Below are positions 16,964 through 26,120 of a DNA stretch of 64,000 nt, one piece after another. The DNA is from Streptomyces sp. TLI_235 (GTDB lineage: Bacteria > Actinomycetota > Actinomycetes > Streptomycetales > Streptomycetaceae). The stretch spans positions 434,001 to 498,000 of the forward strand of contig NSGV01000003.1 in NCBI GenBank assembly GCA_002300355.1. The letters run 5' to 3'. Below the pieces are notes generated by a model. The model was not told the DNA's origin. It ran no database searches and was given only the letters and a program-made list of their open reading frames with translations. The position numbers and the translations under genes were made by a program. Positions within the stretch are counted from its first letter, which is position 1, and each line of letters starts with the position of its first letter.

Positions 16964-17647
16964 TCAGAGCTGCTCCGGGACGACCTCCACGCCAGCCGCG
17001 AGCATCGCGGCGGTGACCCGTCGGGCCACGGCCTCGTTGCAGATCAGCAGCACGGTCTGCGGATCGCCCCGGTGGCAGGGCAGGTGGCCGCCGCCGGCCT
17101 CCAGCAACTGCCACCGGTCGCGTTCCGTGGTCCACAGCGGCTCAAGTTCGACCAGGGCGCGCTCGACCTCGGCCGCCTCGGCCGCAGCGCGGGCACGGCG
17201 ACCGGCCGGCGCGGTCGGCGAAGCGGCGTGCAGGGCGACGCTCGTCAGGTAGCCTCGCCCGTCACCGGCCCGGATCTCCAGCTCTGGAGGCCGGTGGTCG
17301 CCGAGGGCCTCCACCACCTCGGCGGCCGGGTAGCCGAACAGGTCGACGTCTCCGAGGATGACGGGCGTGCCCCCCGGGACGCCCGACGCCGCGCCGCCGC
17401 GGCTCAGCACGACGGAACGCACCAGCAGTTCGCCGGGCATGGCCGCGGCCCGGCCCGCCTGGTCGGCGTGGGCGGCCACTTCGACGTCGCCCCAGCGGGC
17501 GGTGTGGATCCAGGGAGCTCCCAGCAGCGGCCGGACGGGGCCGAGCCCCGCCAGGACCTCGGCCGCCGTCCGCGCGTCCGACCCGAAGCGGAGGGTGCCC
17601 GTGTCACCGGGCAGGACGACCCCGACTCCGGGCAGCAACTCGAACAT
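16964..17647 (-). CDS. Conserved-looking unknown protein (beta-rich)
   Basis: ATG 17647 starts a 227-residue protein (MFELLPGVGVVLPGDTGTLR) rich in Gly, Val and Asp with several beta-like stretches, such as TARWGDVEVAAHADQAG and PVILGDVDLFGYPA. The C-terminus has HLPCHRGDPQTVLLICNEAV. The frame is open further upstream to 17764, but that part reads like non-coding. No domain is recognised. The 240 bases upstream contain no supportable gene before the ISL3 remnant. Confidence 0.5.
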   Translation of the reverse strand: MFELLPGVGVVLPGDTGTLRFGSDARTAAEVLAGLGPVRPLLGAPWIHTARWGDVEVAAHADQAGRAAAMPGELLVRSVVLSRGGAASGVPGGTPVILGDVDLFGYPAAEVVEALGDHRPPELEIRAGDGRGYLTSVALHAASPTAPAGRRARAAAEAAEVERALVELEPLWTTERDRWQLLEAGGGHLPCHRGDPQTVLLICNEAVARRVTAAMLAAGVEVVPEQL

Positions 17648-17907
17648 CAGCCGATCGTGCACCGGGGCCCGGCGAGGATGCAAACCAGTTGCCTCGGCCA
17701 CGCCGGCGGCGCCGACACTGCTGCGCTCCGCGCGATGGAGTTCTCGGTGTTCTTCCGCGAGCACTCCGCCGCCGTCCTCACCGGCATCGCTGGCCTCAAC
17801 GAGCGGCGCGCCACCGAGACGAGTCCACGCCGCCCAGAGCCAGCTCGACCACCTCGACGAGCAGCTGCAGGCTGCGCAGCCGTGCCGGTAGGGTCTGTCC
17901 AGCGACT

Positions 17908-18575
17908 GGCTCTGTCCCGTAATCGGTGGTAACGAAGGGTGACGGTCGTCGTTGGTGAGATGTGCGAGATGCCAACGAGCTTGTGAGCATGGTGTTTTCG
18001 GGATTGTCGGCGCTGGTGGTCGAGGACCTGGTGGACGAGGGCGAGGTCATCCGGGTGTGGGCCCGGACCCGGGATGAGCCGGTGCCGTGCCCAGTGTGCG
18101 GGCAGCCGACGCCGCACGTGCATGGCTTCCACCGTCGAGTGGTCGCGGATGTGCCGGTGGACGGCCGACGGGTCGTGGTGTCGGTGCGAGTCCGACGGCT
18201 GACCTGCACGGTTCTGGGTTGCCCGCGCCAGACATTCCGTGAGCAGGTCCCCGGCCTGATCGACCGCTACCAGCGGCGTACGCGCCGACTTGCCGATCAA
18301 CTCGGGCAGGTGGTGAAGGAGTTAGCGGGCCGGGCGGGTGCCCGCCTCTCCCGCGTCCTGGCCGCGACGGTCTCCCGCTCGACCGCCCCGCGACTGCTGA
18401 TCCGACTGCCGCTACCAGTTCCGCGGGTGCCGCTCGTCCTCGGCGTCGACGACTTCGCCCTCAAGCGCCGCCACCGGTATGCCACCGTCCTGATCGACGC
18501 TGAGAACGGCGAGCGCAGCGACGTGCTGCCTGGCCGCGGCGCCGACGCGCTCGAGCGGCGGCTGCGAGAGCACGG
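17908..18575 (+). mobile_element. Left part of an ISL3-family insertion sequence
   Basis: GGCTCTGTCCC at 17908 resembles an ISL3 terminal repeat and lies 81 bases before the transposase start. Homology to the transposase stops at about 18575, where an antisense MFS gene fragment begins. The right half and right end are missing. Confidence 0.55.
17989..18575 (+). pseudogene. ISL3 transposase, N-terminal half
   Basis: The first 195 residues match the ISL3 layout: a zinc-binding segment (CPVCGQPTPHVHGFHRR; CTVLGCPRQTF), a helix-turn-helix (LADQLGQVVKELAGRAGARL) and the first catalytic region (VLGVDDFALKRRHRYATVL). After LERRLREHG the frame runs on to 19335 but only as the complement of an MFS transporter. 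It is related to, but clearly different from, the complete ISL3 transposase at 62-63.7 kb. ATG 17989 or GTG 17983 could be the start. Confidence 0.75.
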
Positions 18576-18582
18576 GTCAGCA

Positions 18583-19366
18583 TCACGCCCAGGCCGGCCG
18601 ATCAGCAGCAGGCCGGGCGCGAACGACCAGGCACCGGGCGACCAGCGCCAGCAGCACGGCGATGCCCGCGATCGTCACCACGAAGCCCGCCATGATGAGG
18701 GTGCGCTGCGGACGGCGCCGGGCCAGCTTCTCCGCGGCCAGCGAGGAGGCGAGGATGCCGAGCGTCACGGCGGTGAAGATGACGCCGGTCTGGATCGCGT
18801 CGTAGCCCCGGACGACCTGCAGGTAGGCGGCGACGGTGAACGAGACGCCCATCAGCATCAGCCACTGGGTGTTCTGGGTGACCAGGCCGAGGTTGGAGGT
18901 GCGGTTGCGGAACAGCGCCGTCGACAGCAGCGCCTCCCGGCCGGCGCGCTCCCGGCTGCGCACCCAGGCGAAGAAGCCGGCGAGCACCAGCGCCCCGCCC
19001 AGCAGCAGCCCCAGGGCCAGCAGCCGTTGTTGTCGACCGCGAGGATGCCGGTCACCAGCAGCACAAGCCCCGCCGCCGACAGCACCGCGCCGACCGTGTC
19101 GAAGGGCCGGGCGGGGTCGGGCGGCAGCGGATCGGTGATCCCGCGGCTGAGCACCACGATCACCACGATCACCAGTGCCTGGAACACGAACGCGGCCCGC
19201 CAGCTGATCGCGCTGGTGATCAGCCCGCCGATCAGCGGTCCGGCGGCCGCCCCCACCCCGCCCATCGCCATGATCGCGCCGAACGCCCGCGCCCGGGACG
19301 CCGTGTCGGTGAACAGCAGCGTCGTCAGGATGTAGACCGGCGGGATCAGCAGTGCCGATCCCACGC
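18583..19366 (-). pseudogene. MFS multidrug-type transporter, truncated at both ends and frameshifted
   Basis: From 19366 downwards the frame reads LLIPPVYILTTLLFTDTASR, AFGAIMAMGGVGAAAGPLIG (the motif C signature of drug/H+ antiporters) and WRAAFVFQALVIVVIVVLSR. At about 19030 the frame changes and continues LVLAGFFAWVRSRERAGREA and further membrane helices to 18583. The first two helices are lost at the right, where an NTF2-like fragment begins, and the last helices are lost at the left, where the ISL3 fragment begins. It cannot give a working exporter. Confidence 0.75.
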
Positions 19367-19368
19367 CC

Positions 19369-19599
19369 TTACGAGGTGCAGTCGGAGAAGCGGCGTGCGA
19401 GTGCGGTCAGGTGATCGTCGACCTCGCGCCGGCCGTCGGCGCTGTGCTCCGTCCCGAGCACGCTCACCGGGCTTCTTCGTGATCACAACGCCCGGTACAG
19501 GGCCGCGTCACCGTCGTACAGGGCCGCTTGTGCCTCGTACAACGTCGTCCTGACCCACCGCAAGAACGCGTCACAGTCGCTCACGTTCTCGTCATGCAC
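19369..19599 (-). pseudogene. NTF2/SnoaL-like gene with an in-frame TGA
   Basis: GTG 19599 has GGAAGGGA just upstream. The frame reads LRWVRTTLYEAQAALYDGDA, then YRAL, a TGA stop, and in the same frame SPVSVLGTEHSADGRREVDD to a TAA at 19369. In SnoaL-like proteins a Trp follows the ALYRAL-like helix (ALW...DPVSV), so TGG to TGA is the likely lesion. The 3' part is also cut short against the MFS fragment. Confidence 0.55.
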
Positions 19600-19673
19600 G
19601 GTCCCTTCCACATCGGTGGGTGAGCAGAACGGCAAGCGGTCTGCCGCCGGCCCGGGGCAGGTGCGGTCGAGGT

Positions 19674-20546
19674 TCATTCGTCAAGCCGTGGGGGTTGAGT
19701 GACGTCGATTGCAGGGGACGAGGGCTGCTGGCGCTCCAGCCAGTAGCGGCCGAGCAGGGCGCCGCCGTAGAACACGAATCCGACGCCGATCAGCCAGGAC
19801 TCCACCACCAGCAGGACGCCCACCGTGCCGTACGACTCGGCATTGGAGACCACCATCGGGTCGAACACCAGGGCCGAGAACACGCGCAGGCCGCCGAGTC
19901 CGGCGGTGGTGGCGAGCGCACCGGGCAGCAGGACCCGCCACCCGATCCGGCCGCCGAGCAGGAAGTGCTGCCCCCACCAGAAGAACGCCACGCTCATCGC
20001 CGCCAGCAGGAGCAGCCGCTCCGCGGTGTCCCACCAGCCAGGCCGCAGCACCGCGCCGGTCTCCACCTCGACGACCAGGAACACAGTGAGCGCGCCCAGC
20101 CACAGCACCTGCCGCCACAGGTGCCGCCACGACGGCGACGGAAGCCGCCAGATGCGCTCGTAGACGGTCTGCACCGCCGCGACGAAGGACAGGCCGAACA
20201 GTGCCAGGGAAAGGAGCGACAGGACGCTCGCGGTGCTGCGGATGTGCTGGTCGGCCGCGAACAGGTGCTCCACCGGTACCGCGGTGCGGCCGGGCAGGCC
20301 CATGCCGTCGACGACCCAGTGGGCGAAGCCGCGCTGGCGGAACGGGTCGACGGCGGCGACCACGATCAGCAGCGGTACCAGGGTGACCAGCCCGAGCGCG
20401 GCGAACCCCATCGACCGTTGCATCAGTTCCAGCCCGGCGCCCTGGCGCCAGAGCCCGCCGAGCCGGCTCCGTCGCCACCATTCGGCCCACCCTGCGCCCT
20501 TCGTCCGTCCGGCCGCTGGCCACGAGATCCCGCCGACACCGTGCAT
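19674..20546 (-). CDS. YihY/BrkB-family membrane protein
   Basis: A 290-residue integral membrane protein. CGGAGG lies 7 bases before ATG 20546, which decides the start over an in-frame ATG at 20606. Six membrane helices are visible (for example FAALGLVTLVPLLIVVAAV, VLSLLSLALFGLSFVAAVQT and the C-terminal VGVLLVVESWLIGVGFVFYG), with the YihY pattern of TVYERIWRLP after helix 2. The family is of uncertain function, often linked to envelope integrity. A second, only distantly similar member lies at 53.4-54.5 kb. The gene is intact. Confidence 0.75.
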   Translation of the reverse strand: MHGVGGISWPAAGRTKGAGWAEWWRRSRLGGLWRQGAGLELMQRSMGFAALGLVTLVPLLIVVAAVDPFRQRGFAHWVVDGMGLPGRTAVPVEHLFAADQHIRSTASVLSLLSLALFGLSFVAAVQTVYERIWRLPSPSWRHLWRQVLWLGALTVFLVVEVETGAVLRPGWWDTAERLLLLAAMSVAFFWWGQHFLLGGRIGWRVLLPGALATTAGLGGLRVFSALVFDPMVVSNAESYGTVGVLLVVESWLIGVGFVFYGGALLGRYWLERQQPSSPAIDVTQPPRLDE

Positions 20547-20699
20547 GGCCCACCTCCGACGAACTCCTCCGCGACCACCATTCTCCGCGTGTCGGCAGGT
20601 CTTCACGCGCCGCCGAAGGCCGGGGCGGCTCGACCGCGATCGCGCCAGGAGGGCCCGACGGCGTTCACGGAGTGTATGAGGGTGTTCGCCTAGCCGGGC

Positions 20700-21158
20700 G
20701 GCCGCGGCTGGGATCCGCCCGCCATCAAGGGGGGGAAGGGATCCCCGGTCCGGTGGGCCGGGGCTGCGCGGTGGTCAGCGCGCTGTAGCCACCGCCCCGG
20801 CTCGCCCTGCATGGCCCATGCCGGACGTCTCCCGTCTCCTTCCTGCCCGCCGCGCGCGACTGCCGCGCGCATGCCGGCGGGCCGTCCGCGCGCTTCGCCG
20901 CCGTCTGCGGGTCGTCACGAACCGGCCCGCCGGCCCCGGTCCCGGCGCCTTCGGCTCCCCCGGGCACGTGTCGCTCCGAGGCTTTGCCTGCCCGGCATGT
21001 GCTGGGCAGCGGCGCCGTCCTCGAGCTCACGTCCCACACCGCCCACTGCCCCGTATGGCGCCTGCACCCGCCCGCGCCCGACACGGTCGAAAAGTCACTG
21101 AGGTGCAGCCCGGCTGACGGGCCGAACGGGGTGACGGCCGACCGGCGAAAACGACGGC
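20700..21158. other. 459-base stretch without a recognisable gene
   Basis: Open frames exist on both strands (for example 20818-21117), but none shows a domain, signal peptide, ribosome site or consistent third-position bias. No repeat or strong hairpin was seen. Confidence 0.5.
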
Positions 21159-22437
21159 TCAGGGCTGGCGTGGCGCGGCGGACAGCCAGCGGGGGGCGGT
21201 GGCGGTCAGGGCGAGTGCGAGGGCGCAGGCGGTGGCCAGCCACGCGATGCCGACGCCGGTGAGGCCGTAGCGGGGCATCAGCAGCAGGCTGAGGGCCAGG
21301 AGCAGGGCGGCGAAGGTGAGCTGCAGGCCTGTGAGGAAGACGAGGGCTTGGCGGACGCGGGCGACGTGGACGGCGACGCCGAACAGCACGTTCGGCACCG
21401 CCGAGAGCGCCATCAGGCGTAGCACGGTGGTGCCGTGCTGGGCGTAGTCGGTGCCGAGGAGGTCGAGGATCCAGGGGGCGGCTGCGACGGCGATGGCGGG
21501 GGCGGGGGCGGGGTGATCAGCAGTGCGGTGTGGCGGAGCATGTGGCGGGCGTGTTCGGCGAGGCGGTGGGGTTCGGCGGCGCCCTCGACGGTGAGGGACT
21601 GGCCCATGGCGTAGGCGGCCTGGTAGAGGGTGTCCGTGACCAGCTAGGCCAGTGAGTAGTAGGCGGTCTGCTCCGGGCCGAGGCGGCCGAGGACGAGCAG
21701 TGGCAGGGATTTGGAGACGGCGGTCTGGCCGAGCTGGCCGATGTAGACCGCGGCGGCGTAGCGGGCCATCCGTCCGGGCCGGGCAGTGGCGGCACTGGTG
21801 CCGGTGCCGCTGTTGGTGGTGGCGTCGGTGGTGCTGGTGTCGGCGGTGGTCGGGGTGGGGCGGGCGGTGGGCACGGTCGCCAACACGGTCCTGTTCGCCC
21901 GCGCCCCTACGAGGCTGGCGGCCCAGGACAGCAGGATGCCGGCGCTGAGGGTCAGGGCGGCGGACAGGGCGAGGGCGAAGGCCTTGGCGATGGCGAAGAT
22001 CAGGTTCTCGCCCAGGACCCAGCCCGGTCGGCGCAGTCCGGTCAGTGCGCCGTCCTGGAGGACGAAGACGGTGTAGGCGGAGGTGGCGGCGATGAACAGG
22101 ATCGCCGAGGGCTGGCGTAGCTCGGTCAGGCCGGGGGCCAGTTGCGGGGCGAGGAGTACGAAGCCGGTCGCGACCGCCGCGCCGGTCGCGGTGGAGACGG
22201 TGTAGCAGCGGACCACCAGCTGCCGGCCGCGGGGGCCTGCGGTGGGCAGGAAGCGCACCAAGACATCGCCGAGGTTGAGGGAGCCGAGGGTCGCCAGCAG
22301 CATCGCCGCCGACAGCAGGGCGTAGCTGAGGCCGACCGTGGCGGTGGTGAACCAGCGGGCCGCGGGCAGCCAGAAGAGGGCGCTGAGGCCGGCGGCGAGG
22401 ACCGCGCTGGCGGCTGAGCCAACCGCCCCGAACGACG
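21159..22437 (-). pseudogene. Polysaccharide flippase (Wzx/MATE-like), truncated with stop and frameshift
   Basis: From about 22437 the frame reads GAVGSAASAVLAAGLSALFW and SLNLGDVLVRFLPTAG, then a series of membrane helices (ILFIAATSAYTVFVLQDGA and others), typical of oligosaccharide flippases. A TAG interrupts after QTAYYSLA (about 21645), and the same frame continues LVTDTLYQAAYAMGQSL. A shift in a CCCCCG-repeat near 21500-21520 leads to ILDLLGTDYAQHGTTVLRLM and the last helices to 21159. No start codon exists in frame at the 5' end, so the N-terminus is also lost. Confidence 0.7.
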
Positions 22438-22468
22438 CCGCTGACGATCACCTATCTGCGCGACCTCT

Positions 22469-23407
22469 TTAGCCGCCTTTGCCGGAGGTGCTGCCCTTTC
22501 CGCCGAGGTCGTCGTGGCCCACGTGCTCGCCCGGTGTGGACAGCTCCTCGACGGCGGAGGCGCCGACCACCGCGCCGGTGGACCTCTTGCCGCGCCGCAG
22601 CCGGCGCTCCAGCCAGGTCGCGAAGGAGGTAAGGGCGAAGTTCAGCACGACGAAGATGGCCGCGACGACGGTGAAGCAGGCGATGGTGTTGGCCCCGTAG
22701 TTCGCGCTCATCGGGCGGACGGACGCCAGCAGTTCGGAGAAGCCGAGCAGTGCGCCACCCAGCGCGGTGTCCTTCACGAGGACGACCATCTGGCTGACGA
22801 TCGCCGGCAGCATCGCGGTGACCGACTGCGGCAGCAGCACGTAGCGCATCACCTGGTTCTTGCGCATGCCGATCGCCTCGGCCGCGTCGGTCTGGCCCTG
22901 CGGGAGGGAGAGGATGCCGGCCCGGACGATCTCCGCGAGCACGGCGCCGTTGTAGAGGACCAGGCCGGTGACCACGGCGTACAGCGGCCGGCTGTCGGGG
23001 CTGACGTCGGTGAACTCGGAGTACGCGGCATTGGCGAACAGCATCAGGATCAGCACCGGGATGGCGCGGAAGAACTCCACGACGGTGCCGGCCGTGCCCC
23101 GCAGCCACGGGTGGTCGGAGAGGCGGGCGATGCCGAACAGCGCCCCGAACGGCAGCGCGACGACCATGGCGAGTGAGGCGGCGATGAGGGTGTTCTTCAG
23201 CCCCGGCAGGAGGTAGGTCTCCCAGGCGCGGGAGTCCGTGAGGAAGGGCCGCCACTTGACCCATTCGAGCTGGTTCTTGTCGATGAGGCTCTGGACCACC
23301 CACCAGGCCACACCGGCGACGGCGATCAGGAACGCCACCGTGAACAGCAGGTTGCGCCGCTTGGCGCGCGGTCCCGGAGTGTCGTAGAGGACGGACGGCG
23401 GGGTCAT
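22469..23407 (-). CDS. gluD: Glutamate-type ABC transporter permease GluD
   Basis: A 312-residue inner-membrane permease of the polar amino acid (HAAA) family. It has an N-terminal helix, a core of five helices and the EAA loop (EAIGMRKNQVMRYVLLPQSV) that docks on the ATPase GluA. The C-terminal tail of 50 residues is hydrophilic. The ATG overlaps the TGA of gluC (23404-23407), so the two permeases are translated together. Operon order and the GluB type suggest glutamate uptake; the exact amino acid is inferred. Confidence 0.85.
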   Translation of the reverse strand: MTPPSVLYDTPGPRAKRRNLLFTVAFLIAVAGVAWWVVQSLIDKNQLEWVKWRPFLTDSRAWETYLLPGLKNTLIAASLAMVVALPFGALFGIARLSDHPWLRGTAGTVVEFFRAIPVLILMLFANAAYSEFTDVSPDSRPLYAVVTGLVLYNGAVLAEIVRAGILSLPQGQTDAAEAIGMRKNQVMRYVLLPQSVTAMLPAIVSQMVVLVKDTALGGALLGFSELLASVRPMSANYGANTIACFTVVAAIFVVLNFALTSFATWLERRLRRGKRSTGAVVGASAVEELSTPGEHVGHDDLGGKGSTSGKGG

Positions 23408-24069
23408 CGCTTCACCGAGACCTTCTTGGCCACCCTTCCGAGGAGGAGCCCGGTCGGCAGCGTGAGGCAGATGAAGCCGAACGCGAAGACCGCGGAGATG
23501 AGGAGGAGCTGGGCCTCGTTCTCGATCATTTCCCGCATCAGCAGGGCGGCCTCGGCGACACCGATCGTGGCGGCCACGGTGGTGTTCTTGGTCAGGGCGA
23601 TCAGCACGTTCGCCAGCGGGCCCACCACGGAACGGAACGCCTGCGGAAGGACGACGAACCTCAGCACCTGGGGGAAGCTCAGGCCGATGGCGCGCGCCGC
23701 CTCCGTCTGGCCCACGGGCACCGTGTTGATGCCGGACCGCAGCGCCTCGCAGACGAACGCCGAGGTGTAGGCGATCAGTCCGAGCACGGCGAGCCGGAAG
23801 TCGATGGTGGTGAAGTCCTCGGCGCCGAGCGTGATGCCGAGCGTCTGGAACAGGCCCAGCGAGGTGAAGACGATGATCACGGTGAGGGGGATGTTCCGGA
23901 CCACGTTGACGTAAGCCGTCCCGAAGCCGCGCATCAGGGGCACGGGGCTGACGCGCATGGCCGCCAGGACGGTGCCCCAGATCAGCGCGCCGACGGCGGA
24001 GTAGAAGGTGAGCTGCACCGTCACCCAGAAGGCGCCGAGCACGTTGTAGCCCTCAAGAAAGTCGAACAC
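23404..24069 (-). CDS. gluC: Glutamate-type ABC transporter permease GluC
   Basis: A 221-residue permease with about five membrane helices and an EAA loop (ARAIGLSFPQVLRFVVLPQA). It lies 71 bases after gluB, separated from it by a strong palindromic hairpin, and overlaps gluD by four bases. It forms the transmembrane channel together with GluD. Confidence 0.85.
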   Translation of the reverse strand: MFDFLEGYNVLGAFWVTVQLTFYSAVGALIWGTVLAAMRVSPVPLMRGFGTAYVNVVRNIPLTVIIVFTSLGLFQTLGITLGAEDFTTIDFRLAVLGLIAYTSAFVCEALRSGINTVPVGQTEAARAIGLSFPQVLRFVVLPQAFRSVVGPLANVLIALTKNTTVAATIGVAEAALLMREMIENEAQLLLISAVFAFGFICLTLPTGLLLGRVAKKVSVKR

Positions 24070-24100
24070 GGTCTTCCCGCCTTCCGCGAGTGACGGGCGA

Positions 24101-24126
24101 GGCGCGCCGCCCCGGGGCGGCGCGCC
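24101..24126 (-). promoter_or_regulatory. Intercistronic 26-bp perfect palindrome between gluB and gluC
   Basis: GGCGCGCCGCCCC (24101-24113) is followed directly by its exact complement (24114-24126), 15 bases after the gluB stop and 31 bases before gluC. In RNA it would form a very stable stem, which could stop part of transcription or protect gluAB mRNA so that the binding protein is made in excess. Confidence 0.6.
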
Positions 24127-24140
24127 GGGGAGTGCGCGTC

Positions 24141-24980
24141 TCAGGTGACGATGACGCCGATCTTCGGTGCGGGCTCGTTCTGGTAGCCGGACGGGCCGAG
24201 GTTCTTCTTGACGGCCGCCTCCCAGGAGCCGTCCGCGACCATCTTCTCCAGGGCGGCATTGATCTTCGCCTTGAGCTCGCTGTCCTTCTGGACGCCGATG
24301 CCGTAGTTCTCGTTGCTCATCTTGAAGCCGCCGAGCTTGAACTTGCCCTTGAACTCCGGCTGCGAGGCGTAGCCGGCAAGGATCGAGTCGTCGGTGGTCA
24401 GCGCATCAACGACCCCGTTCTCCAGGCCGGTCAGGCACTCCGAGTAGCCGCCGTACTCCTGCAGCTGCGCATTCGGGGCGATCTTGGTCTTGACGTTCTG
24501 CGCGGAGGTGGAGCCGGTGACGGAGCAGAGCTTCTTGTTGTTCAGGTCCTCGGGCTTCGTGATGGAGTTGTCGTCGGCCCGGATCAGCACGTCCTGGTGC
24601 GCCAGGAGGTAGGGGCCGGCGAAGTCGACCTTCTCCGCGCGGGCGGGCGTGATCGAGTACGAGGCGGCGATGAAGTCGACGTCGCCGCGCTGGAGCAGCG
24701 TCTCGCGGTCGGCGCTCTTCGCCTCCTTCCACTGGATGTTGCCGGGGTCGTAGCCGAGCTCCTTGGCGACGTATGTGGCCACGTCGACGTCGAGGCCCGT
24801 GTACGTGCCGTCCGGGGTCTTCAGCCCGATGCCGGGCTGGTCGAACTTGATGCCGACGGTGACCTTCTGGTCGCCGCTGGCGCCGCTGCTGGCGCCGCCG
24901 CCGTCCGATCCGCAGCCGGCGGCCGTCAGGGACAGCCCGAGCGCAACCGCAGCGGCGAGGGTGACCTTGCGAAGTTCCAT
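24141..24980 (-). CDS. gluB: Glutamate-binding lipoprotein GluB
   Basis: A 279-residue extracellular solute-binding lipoprotein. The signal peptide ends in a lipobox (LTAAGC, Cys about residue 23) and is followed by a Gly/Ser linker. The SBP family 3 fold is evident from FDQPGIGLKTPDGTYTGLDV, VDFIAASYSITPARAEKVDF and YSECLTGLENGVVDALTTDD. AAGGAA stands 10 bases before ATG 24980. It captures the amino acid and delivers it to GluCD. It lies 25 bases after gluA in the same operon. Confidence 0.88.
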   Translation of the reverse strand: MELRKVTLAAAVALGLSLTAAGCGSDGGGASSGASGDQKVTVGIKFDQPGIGLKTPDGTYTGLDVDVATYVAKELGYDPGNIQWKEAKSADRETLLQRGDVDFIAASYSITPARAEKVDFAGPYLLAHQDVLIRADDNSITKPEDLNNKKLCSVTGSTSAQNVKTKIAPNAQLQEYGGYSECLTGLENGVVDALTTDDSILAGYASQPEFKGKFKLGGFKMSNENYGIGVQKDSELKAKINAALEKMVADGSWEAAVKKNLGPSGYQNEPAPKIGVIVT

Positions 24981-25005
24981 GGTGATCGTTCCTTGTGCTC
25001 GCGGG

Positions 25006-25794
25006 TCAGTGGTGCAGGATCTTCGAGAGGAAGTCCTTGGCCCGCTCGCTGCGCGGGTTGCCGAAGAACTGATCGGGTGTCCTCTCCTCCACGATCCGGC
25101 CATCCGCCATGAAGACCACACGGTTGGCGGCCGATCGGGCGAATCCCATCTCGTGGGTGACGACGACCATGGTCATTCCCTCGCGCGCCAGCTGCTGCAT
25201 CACCTCCAGCACCTCGTTGATCATCTCGGGGTCGAGCGCGGACGTCGGCTCGTCGAAGAGCATGATCTTCGGTTCCATGGCCAGCGCCCTGGCGATCGCC
25301 ACGCGCTGCTGCTGGCCGCCGGAGAGCTGCGCCGGGTACTTGTCCGCCTGCGAGGCGACGCCCACCCGCTCCAGCAGCCGGCGCGCCCGTTCCTCGGCGG
25401 CCTTCTTGTCCTTCTTGCGGACCTTGACCTGGCCGAGCGTGACGTTGTCGAGCACGGTCCTGTGCGCAAAGAGGTTGAACGACTGGAAGACCATGCCGAC
25501 GTCCGCCCGCAGAGCCGCCAGCTCGCGGCCCTCGGCCGGCAGCGGCCTGCCGTCGATGGAGATCTCCCCGGAGTCGATGGTCTCCAGGCGGTTGATGGCG
25601 CGGCACAACGTGGACTTCCCGCCGCCGGACGGGCCGATGACGACCACGACCTCACCACGGGCGATGGTGAGGTCGATGTCTTGGAGGACGTGGAGATCGC
25701 CGAAGTGCTTGTTGACGTTGCGCAGCACGACCAGATCGCCCGCGGTCGGGGTGGGTGTTTCCTTCGTCACGGCGGCTCCACTCGTCGGCTTCAT
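25006..25794 (-). CDS. gluA: Glutamate-type ABC transporter ATP-binding protein GluA
   Basis: A 262-residue ABC ATPase with Walker A (GPSGGGKST), Q-loop (VFQSFNLF), signature (LSGGQQQR), Walker B (IMLFDEP) and switch histidine (VVVTHEMGFA). ATG 25794 is used; GTG 25770 with GGAG close before it is also possible. It is the first gene of the gluABCD unit and powers uptake through GluCD. The frame is open upstream to 26187, but that part belongs to another truncated gene. Confidence 0.88.
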   Translation of the reverse strand: MKPTSGAAVTKETPTPTAGDLVVLRNVNKHFGDLHVLQDIDLTIARGEVVVVIGPSGGGKSTLCRAINRLETIDSGEISIDGRPLPAEGRELAALRADVGMVFQSFNLFAHRTVLDNVTLGQVKVRKKDKKAAEERARRLLERVGVASQADKYPAQLSGGQQQRVAIARALAMEPKIMLFDEPTSALDPEMINEVLEVMQQLAREGMTMVVVTHEMGFARSAANRVVFMADGRIVEERTPDQFFGNPRSERAKDFLSKILHH

Positions 25795-25904
25795 GGTCCG
25801 CCGCCCGCACCGCGGCCGCACGCCGACCCGCGGGGACCCGTAGGGACGCGGTTTTGCCCCCGGCGCCCCTGACGGGACCCCTACGGCCAATCGCGGGCCG
25901 GCAC

Positions 25905-26100
25905 CGCGACGGCGGCTGCCCCCTTCCCCGGCGCCCAGGAACAGGGCGACGAGGCGGCTCTTCAACCGGCGGTGGCGCTCCTCGTACTCGCTCCTCAGCT
26001 CCCGGCAGCGCCGCGCGACGTGCGTGACGGCCAGGCGGGAGACCTGCAGGCCCTCTTGGGCGTAGGCCTCGGCGACTTCCCCCGGCTCACCGGTCGTGAG
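25905..26100 (-). pseudogene. Fragment of an unrecognised helical protein
   Basis: In frame with gluA but upstream, the stretch WLTTGEPGEVAEAYAQEGLQ and VTHVARRCRELRSEYEERHR has good codon bias and looks like the end of a soluble helical protein. It has no start, and its left part breaks off at about 26105, just where the truncated hydrolase on the plus strand begins. The family is unknown to me. Confidence 0.35.
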
Positions 26101-26120
26101 CCAGCAGCTCAAGGAGATCC

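Noticed and set aside
20818..21117. 99-codon plus-strand ORF in the 20.7-21.2 kb gap
   Set aside because: Arg/Pro-rich composition, no ribosome site and no domain; an overlapping frame on the other strand is equally open.
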